DNA from: Kitasatospora phosalacinea
GTDB lineage: Bacteria; Actinomycetota; Actinomycetes; Streptomycetales; Streptomycetaceae
Reading direction: 5' to 3'
Assembly: GCF_000717185.1 (NCBI RefSeq)
Contig: NZ_JNYE01000075.1
Span: 1-37,143 of the forward strand
DNA length: 37,143 nucleotides
Shown here: one piece after another, positions 32,285 through 37,143 of the stretch
Layout: the number at the start of each line of letters is the position of its first letter
How positions within the stretch are numbered: the first letter of the stretch is position 1
Position numbers and translations under genes: made by a program
The notes under the pieces: model-generated
What the model was told of the DNA's origin: nothing
Databases searched by the model: none
The model's input: only the letters and a program-made list of their open reading frames with translations

Positions 32285-35200
32285 TTACCTGGCGTTGAAG
32301 TACTTGGCCTCGGGGTGGTGGACCACGATGGCGTCGGTCGACTGCTCGGGGTGCAGCTGGTACTCCTCGGAGAGGATCACGCCGACCCGCTCGGGCCTGA
32401 GCAGCTCGGCGATCTTGGCCCGGTCCTCCAGCTCGGGGCAGGCGCCGTAGCCGAGCGAGAAGCGCGCGCCGCGGTACTTGAGCGCGAACATGTCCCGGAC
32501 GTCCTGCGGGTCCTCGTCGCCGAAGCCGAGCTCGTAGCGGACCCGGGCGTGCCAGAACTCGGCCAGCGCCTCGGCCAACTGGACGGACAGGCCGTGCAGT
32601 TCGAGGTAGTCGCGGTAGGAGTTGCCCGCGAACAGCTCGTTGGCGGCCTCGGAGATCCGGTTGCCCATGGTGACCACCTGGAGGCCGACCACGTCGCGCT
32701 CCCCCGACTCCTCCGGGCGGAAGAAGTCGGCCAGGCACAGGCGGCGGCCGCGGCGCTGGCGCGGGAAGGTGAAGCGGGTCAGCTCGGAGCCGTCCTCGCG
32801 GTAGAGGACCAGGTCGTCGCCCTTGGAGTTGGCCGGGAAGTAGCCGTAGACCACGGCGGGCTCCAGCCAGCCCTCGGTCTGCAGGCGGTCCAGCCAGCCG
32901 CGCAGCCGCGGGCGGCCCTCGGTCTCCACCAGCTCCTCGTACGTCGGGCCTCCGGAGCGGCCGCCCTTGAGGCCCCACTGGCCCTTGAACAGGGCGTCCT
33001 CGTCCAGCCAGGAGGCGTAGTCCTGGAACGGGATGCCCTTGACGATCCGGTCGCCCCAGAACGGCGGGGTCGGGATCCGGTTGTCGACGGCCACGTCGGA
33101 GCGGATCTGGCCGAGGTCGGCCTCCTCCGGCTCCTCGACCTCGACCCGGGCGTGGCGGCGCTTGCGCAGCTCGGGCAGGGCCGCGCCGGGGACGCCGCGC
33201 TTGATGCCGATCAGGGCGTCCATCAGGCGCAGGCCCTCGAAGGCGTCCCGGGCGTAGCGGACCTCGCCGTCGTAGATCTCGTGCAGGTCCTGCTCGACGT
33301 AGGCGCGGGTGAGGGCGGCGCCGCCGAGGATGACCGGGAAGTCGGCGGCCAGGGCGCGCTGGTTGAGCTCCTCCAGGTTCTCCTTCATGATCACCGTGGA
33401 CTTGACCAGCAGGCCGGACATGCCGATCACGTCGGCCTTGTGCTCCTGGGCGGCCTCGACGATCGCCGAGACGGGCTGCTTGATGCCCAGGTTGACCACG
33501 TTGTAGCCGTTGTTGGACAGGATGATGTCGACCAGGTTCTTGCCGATGTCGTGCACGTCGCCCTTGACGGTGGCGAGCACGATGGTGCCCTTGCCCTCGC
33601 TGTCGGACTTCTCCATGTGCGGTTCGAGGTGCGCGACGGCGGCCTTCATCACCTCGGCGGACTGCAGCACGAACGGCAGCTGCATCTCGCCGGAGCCGAA
33701 CAGCTCGCCGACCACCTTCATGCCGGACAGCAGCGTGTCGTTGATGATCTCCAGCGCGGGACGCTCGGTCAGCGCGGCGTCCAGGTCGGCCTCCAGGCCG
33801 TTGCGCTCGCCGTCGATGATCCGGCGCTGCAGGCGCTCCTCCAGCGGGAGGGCGGCCAGCTCCTCGGCCTTGGACGCGGCGGAGGAGGCGGCGGAGACGC
33901 CCTCGAAGAGCTGGAGCAGCTTCTGCAGCGGGTCGTAGCCCTCGCTGCGGCGGTCGTAGACCAGGTCGAGGGCGGTCTGCCGGCGGTCCTCGGGGATCCG
34001 GTTCATCGGGAGGATCTTGGCGGCGTGCACGATCGCGGAGTCCAGGCCGGCCTCCACGCACTCGTGCAGGAACACCGAGTTGACGACCTGGCGGGCGGCC
34101 GGGTTGAGGCCGAAGGAGATGTTCGACAGGCCCAGGGTGGTCTGCACGTCCGGGTGGCGGCGCTTGAGCTCGCGGATCGCCTCGATGGTCTCGATGCCGT
34201 CGCGGCGGGACTCCTCCTGGCCGGTGGCCAGGGTGAAGGCCAGGCAGTCGACCAGGATCGAGCTCTCCTCGATGCCGTACTCGCGGCCCAGCTGCTCGAT
34301 CAGGCGCTCGGCGATGGCGACCTTGGTCTCGGCGGTGCGGGCCTGGCCCTGCTCGTCGATGGTCAGCGCGATCAGGCCGGCGCCGTGCTCGCGGGCCAGC
34401 GCGGCGATCCTGCCGAAGCGGGTGTCGGGGCCGTCGCCGTCCTCGTAGTTGACGGAGTTGAGGACGGCCCGGCCGCCGAGCATCTCCAGGCCCGCCTTCA
34501 GCACGGGCGGCTCGGTGGAGTCCAGCACGATCGGCAGGGTGGAGGCGGTGGCCAGGCGGCCGGCGATCTCGCGCATGTCGGCGACGCCGTCGCGGCCGAC
34601 GTAGTCCACGCACAGGTCGAGCAGGTGGGCGCCCTCGCGGATCTGCTCGCGGGCGATCTCCACGCAGGCCTGCCAGTCGCCCGCGATCATCGACTCGCGG
34701 AACTTCTTCGAGCCGTTGGCGTTGGTGCGCTCGCCGATCGCCAGGTAGGAGGTGTCCTGCCGGAACGGCACCGCCTGGTACAGCGAGGCGGCGGCCGCCT
34801 CCGGCTTCGGGTCGCGCGGCGTGATCGGCAGGCCCTGGACCCGCTCGACCACCTGGCGCAGGTGCTCGGGGGTGGTGCCGCAGCAGCCGCCGACCAGGGC
34901 CAGGCCGTAGTCGCGGACGAAGCCCTCGTGAGCGTCGGCGAGCTCGGCCGGGCTGAGCGGGTAGTGCGCGCCGTCCTTGGTGAGCACCGGCAGGCCCGCG
35001 TTCGGCATGCAGGACAGGCCGACCTTGGCGTTCTTCGCCAGGTAGCGCAGGTGCTCGCTCATCTCGGCCGGGCCGGTGGCGCAGTTCATGCCGATGAAGT
35101 CGATGCCGAGGGGCTCCAGCGCGGTCAGCGCCGCGCCGATCTCCGAGCCCAGCAGCATGGTGCCGGTGGTCTCGACGGTGACCTGCGCGAGGATCGGCAG

Positions 35201-35788
35201 GTTCACCCCGGCCTCCGCCAGGGCGGCCTGACAGCCCAACACCGCCGCCTTGGTCTGCAGCAGGTCCTGGCTGGTCTCGACCAGCAGCGCGTCCACGCCG
35301 CCCGCGATCAGGCCCGCCGCGTTCTCCCGGAAGCCCTCGCGGACCACCTCGAAGGTGGTGTGGCCGAGCGTCGGCAGCTTGGTGCCCGGGCCCATCGAGC
35401 CCAGCACCCAGCGGACGCGGCCGTCCTGCGCGGTGAACCGGTCGGCCGTCTCGCGGGCGATCCGGGCGCCCGCCTCGGACAGCTCGAAGATCCGCTCGGG
35501 GACGTCGTACTCGCTGAGCGCCCAGTGGTTGGCGCCGAAGGTGTTGGTCTCCACGCAGTCCACGCCGACCGCGAAGTACGCCTCGTGCACCGAGCGCACG
35601 ATGTCGGGGCGGGTGACGTTCAGGACCTCGTTGCAGCCCTCCAGCTGCTGGAAGTCCTCCATCGTCGGGTCCTGTGCCTGGAGCATCGTGCCCATCGCCC
35701 CGTCGGCGACCACGACTCGGGTGGCGAGGGCCTCTCGCAGGGCGTCGGCGCGGTCCTGCTGGGCGGACGTGGGTACAACGGTGGCCAT
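32285..35788 (-). CDS. metH: Cobalamin-dependent methionine synthase
   Basis: A 1167-residue four-module enzyme that methylates homocysteine using methyltetrahydrofolate and B12. The homocysteine domain (1-320) has zinc ligands Cys236 (MNCATGP), Cys302 and Cys303 (GGCCGTT). The pterin-binding domain (about 345-625) contains GERTNANGSKKF. The B12 cap and Rossmann domains (about 645-890) contain the axial ligand His746 in DVHDIG. The activation domain (about 930-1167) ends with LGYGACPE. Length is close to the usual 1170-1230. Start ATG 35788 with GGGAG upstream; the frame beyond it is a shadow. No cobalamin riboswitch was recognised in the leader. Confidence 0.97.
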   Translation of the reverse strand: MATVVPTSAQQDRADALREALATRVVVADGAMGTMLQAQDPTMEDFQQLEGCNEVLNVTRPDIVRSVHEAYFAVGVDCVETNTFGANHWALSEYDVPERIFELSEAGARIARETADRFTAQDGRVRWVLGSMGPGTKLPTLGHTTFEVVREGFRENAAGLIAGGVDALLVETSQDLLQTKAAVLGCQAALAEAGVNLPILAQVTVETTGTMLLGSEIGAALTALEPLGIDFIGMNCATGPAEMSEHLRYLAKNAKVGLSCMPNAGLPVLTKDGAHYPLSPAELADAHEGFVRDYGLALVGGCCGTTPEHLRQVVERVQGLPITPRDPKPEAAAASLYQAVPFRQDTSYLAIGERTNANGSKKFRESMIAGDWQACVEIAREQIREGAHLLDLCVDYVGRDGVADMREIAGRLATASTLPIVLDSTEPPVLKAGLEMLGGRAVLNSVNYEDGDGPDTRFGRIAALAREHGAGLIALTIDEQGQARTAETKVAIAERLIEQLGREYGIEESSILVDCLAFTLATGQEESRRDGIETIEAIRELKRRHPDVQTTLGLSNISFGLNPAARQVVNSVFLHECVEAGLDSAIVHAAKILPMNRIPEDRRQTALDLVYDRRSEGYDPLQKLLQLFEGVSAASSAASKAEELAALPLEERLQRRIIDGERNGLEADLDAALTERPALEIINDTLLSGMKVVGELFGSGEMQLPFVLQSAEVMKAAVAHLEPHMEKSDSEGKGTIVLATVKGDVHDIGKNLVDIILSNNGYNVVNLGIKQPVSAIVEAAQEHKADVIGMSGLLVKSTVIMKENLEELNQRALAADFPVILGGAALTRAYVEQDLHEIYDGEVRYARDAFEGLRLMDALIGIKRGVPGAALPELRKRRHARVEVEEPEEADLGQIRSDVAVDNRIPTPPFWGDRIVKGIPFQDYASWLDEDALFKGQWGLKGGRSGGPTYEELVETEGRPRLRGWLDRLQTEGWLEPAVVYGYFPANSKGDDLVLYREDGSELTRFTFPRQRRGRRLCLADFFRPEESGERDVVGLQVVTMGNRISEAANELFAGNSYRDYLELHGLSVQLAEALAEFWHARVRYELGFGDEDPQDVRDMFALKYRGARFSLGYGACPELEDRAKIAELLRPERVGVILSEEYQLHPEQSTDAIVVHHPEAKYFNAR

Positions 35789-35880
35789 GTGGCTGCTCCC
35801 TGAGTGCGACGGCTGTCGGCTATGCGTCCCGTCCGGACCGGGGGCGCACCCCGCCAGGGTATCGGTCCGCCGGGGTGCGG

Positions 35881-35896
35881 GTGGAACCCTTTCCAC
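35881..35896. other. Small hairpin in the divergent region upstream of metH
   Basis: A perfect 6-bp stem (35881-35886 with 35891-35896) with a CCCT loop. A second inverted pair (GCACCCCG near 35846 and CGGGGTGC near 35871) lies closer to metH. These may be part of the metH leader, but match no riboswitch class I know. Confidence 0.3.
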
Positions 35897-35935
35897 ATCG
35901 TGGGCGTCCTTGTCCACCGGAAGGGAGCAACGATC

Positions 35936-37048
35936 ATGCCCACTTCGGGGGAACACAGCGGGTGGAAGCGGCTCCGACGCGCCCTGCGCGCGTCCGAATG
36001 GCGGACACTGCCCGCCCGGGCGCGGCGGCGCTGGCGCGGGCGGACCCGCTGGAGCGGGCGGCGGCGCGCCCTCACCGCACTCGTCACCGTCCTCGCCCTG
36101 CTGGTCCTGCCGGTGCTGGGCGCGGCCGCGGCGCTGCGCTGGCAGTACGCGGGCGACCCGGCCGCGGACGCCCGCACCCGCGGCAAGGACGCGCTCTGGC
36201 TGGGCCACGCCTGGGTCGACGGGCGGCGCACGCCCGCGGAGCTGACCGCGCTGGCCGCGAAGGTGCGCAGCACCGGCATCCACGACCTGTACGTGCACAC
36301 CGGGCCGCTGGAGCACGACGGTTCGCTCGACCCGGCGCTGGCGCCCGGGGCCGCGGACTTCCTGGCCCGGGCGCACGCGGCGCTGCCGGGGGTGCGGATC
36401 CAGTCCTGGCTGGGGGACGTGGTGGCGCCCGAGAAGGAGGGCCTGCACCTGGACCGCCCCGACGTCCGGGACCGGATCACCGCCTCCGCGCGGCAGGTCC
36501 TCGACCTGGGCTTCGACGGCGTCCACTTCGACCTGGAGCCCGTGCACTCCGGCTCCCCCGGGTTCCTCGCGCTGCTCGACCAGGTGCACGCGCTGACCGC
36601 GGCCCGCTCGGTGCCGCTGTCCATCGCCGCCCCGCAGATCGACCCCGTCCCGGGCCTGGGCCGGGTCACCTTCGCGCTCAGCAACCACGGCAAGTACTGG
36701 TCCGCCGGGTACTTCGCGGCGGCGGCCCGGCGGGTCGACCAGGTCGCGGTGATGTCGTACGACACCTCGATGCCGGTCGAGTCGCTGTACGGCGGCTACG
36801 TGGCCCGGCAGACCTCGCTCGCCCTGGCCAACACCCCGCCGGAGGTCGACCTGCTGATGGGCCTGCCCGCGTACTGGGCGGACACGCCCTCGCACCGCGG
36901 CGACGCCGAGACCGTCCGCGCGGCGGTCCGCGGCGCCCGGCTCGGCCTGGGCCCGGGCGGACGGCAGAACTTCGGCCTCGCGCTGTACGTGGACTTCGCG
37001 GCGACGCCGGACCACTGGGCGGCGTACCGGGACGGCTGGTGCAACTAG
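35936..37048 (+). CDS. Membrane-anchored glycoside-hydrolase-like TIM-barrel protein
   Basis: A 370-residue protein. An Arg-rich cytoplasmic N-terminus (about 1-44) precedes one transmembrane helix (about 45-67), and the rest would lie outside the cell. The outer domain resembles the GH18-type barrel: LGFDGVHFDLEP (Asp194, Asp199, Glu201) corresponds to the DxxDxDxE strand, and VMSYDTS to the later YD strand. The second Asp of the GH18 motif is His197 here, so activity is uncertain. It could bind or trim cell-wall or extracellular glycans. Start ATG 35936 with AGGGAG upstream. It is divergent from metH. Confidence 0.75.
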   Translation: MPTSGEHSGWKRLRRALRASEWRTLPARARRRWRGRTRWSGRRRALTALVTVLALLVLPVLGAAAALRWQYAGDPAADARTRGKDALWLGHAWVDGRRTPAELTALAAKVRSTGIHDLYVHTGPLEHDGSLDPALAPGAADFLARAHAALPGVRIQSWLGDVVAPEKEGLHLDRPDVRDRITASARQVLDLGFDGVHFDLEPVHSGSPGFLALLDQVHALTAARSVPLSIAAPQIDPVPGLGRVTFALSNHGKYWSAGYFAAAARRVDQVAVMSYDTSMPVESLYGGYVARQTSLALANTPPEVDLLMGLPAYWADTPSHRGDAETVRAAVRGARLGLGPGGRQNFGLALYVDFAATPDHWAAYRDGWCN

Positions 37049-37068
37049 ACGAGTAGTTCCGAAGTGGG

Positions 37069-37143
37069 TCAGTGGTCGTAGGCGATGAGTGATCGGGTGA
37101 CGGGTTGGCCGGTGGTGCGGTTGTGCCAGATCGCGCAGGTCAT
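37069..37143 (-). CDS. Probable DDE transposase, C-terminal fragment cut by window edge
   Basis: The minus-strand frame is open from the window edge to TGA 37069-37071, giving 24 residues: a CAIWHNRTTGQPV block and a closing RSLIAYDH. I recall very similar endings in actinobacterial DDE-type transposases (IS5-like), but this is from memory. The Met at the edge may be internal. It converges on the glycosidase-like gene, with only 20 bp between the stops. Confidence 0.5.
   Translation of the reverse strand: MTCAIWHNRTTGQPVTRSLIAYDH

Noticed and set aside
32315..35803. Plus-strand open frame of 1162 codons
   Set aside because: It mirrors metH on the other strand. Its Leu/Gly/Val-rich translation is an artefact of metH codon use.
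35789..35935. Cobalamin or S-adenosylhomocysteine riboswitch upstream of metH
   Set aside because: Two short inverted repeats exist, but I could not find the B12 box or other class-defining core sequences. The leader is also shorter than a cobalamin riboswitch usually needs.

Overview
The window is very GC-rich DNA from a mycelial actinobacterium, most likely Streptomyces or Kitasatospora. The grounds are third-position GC bias strong enough to leave long antisense shadow frames, frequent GTG and TTG starts, a complete Pup-proteasome locus, pafBC-tatAC linkage and an actinobacterial-type MetH. No rRNA, tRNA, CRISPR array or phage gene was seen. Both ends cut through transposase C-termini (IS481-like on the left, a probable DDE transposase on the right), so the window may be a contig or island bounded by insertion sequences.

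Region 1 (about 380-10200, all minus strand) is a hydroxyproline catabolic island. One unit (9006-10181, 8533-8841, 7101-8552) encodes a three-subunit FAD/[2Fe-2S] D-hydroxyproline dehydrogenase. A second unit (6509 down to 1163) encodes a pyrroline-4-hydroxy-2-carboxylate deaminase, a Cys-Cys hydroxyproline 2-epimerase, an alpha-ketoglutarate semialdehyde dehydrogenase, a second proline-racemase-superfamily enzyme and an OCD-family imine reductase. A GntR/FCD regulator (380-1057) closes the island. The first four activities would take trans-4-hydroxy-L-proline to 2-oxoglutarate. The last two enzymes look like a trans-3-hydroxy-L-proline branch ending in L-proline. The promoter regions of the regulator and of both units share an ATGTCAC-centred motif that I propose is the regulator's operator. 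A 560-bp C-rich tract with identical 50-bp direct repeats separates the two units.

Region 2 (about 10350-24160, minus strand) is protein quality control and export. In transcription order it holds arc/mpa, dop, pup, prcB, prcA, pafA, three FKBP-type prolyl isomerases, pafB, pafC, a zinc-ribbon protein, a 51-residue membrane protein, tatA and tatC. Several strong hairpins divide the genes. Proteins are tagged by PafA, untagged by Dop, and unfolded by Arc into the PrcAB chamber. PafBC is the DNA-damage-responsive WYL activator pair.

Region 3 (about 24390-37050) holds mixed housekeeping genes: a small ferredoxin, an exported protein of unknown function, tRNA m1A58 methyltransferase, a site-2 protease with CBS domains, a RecB/Cas4-like nuclease abutting an orphan NarL-type response regulator, an orphan peptide-type ABC binding lipoprotein, a HAD phosphatase, B12-dependent methionine synthase and a membrane-anchored glycosidase-like TIM-barrel protein.

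The strongest leads are the atypical Cys-Cys enzyme in the 3-hydroxyproline branch, the three-site operator motif, promoter geometry suggesting leaderless mRNAs (9006-10181, 16107-17102, 27864-28730), and the break in the usual tatC-helY linkage. All calls are from reading the sequence; no database search was run.
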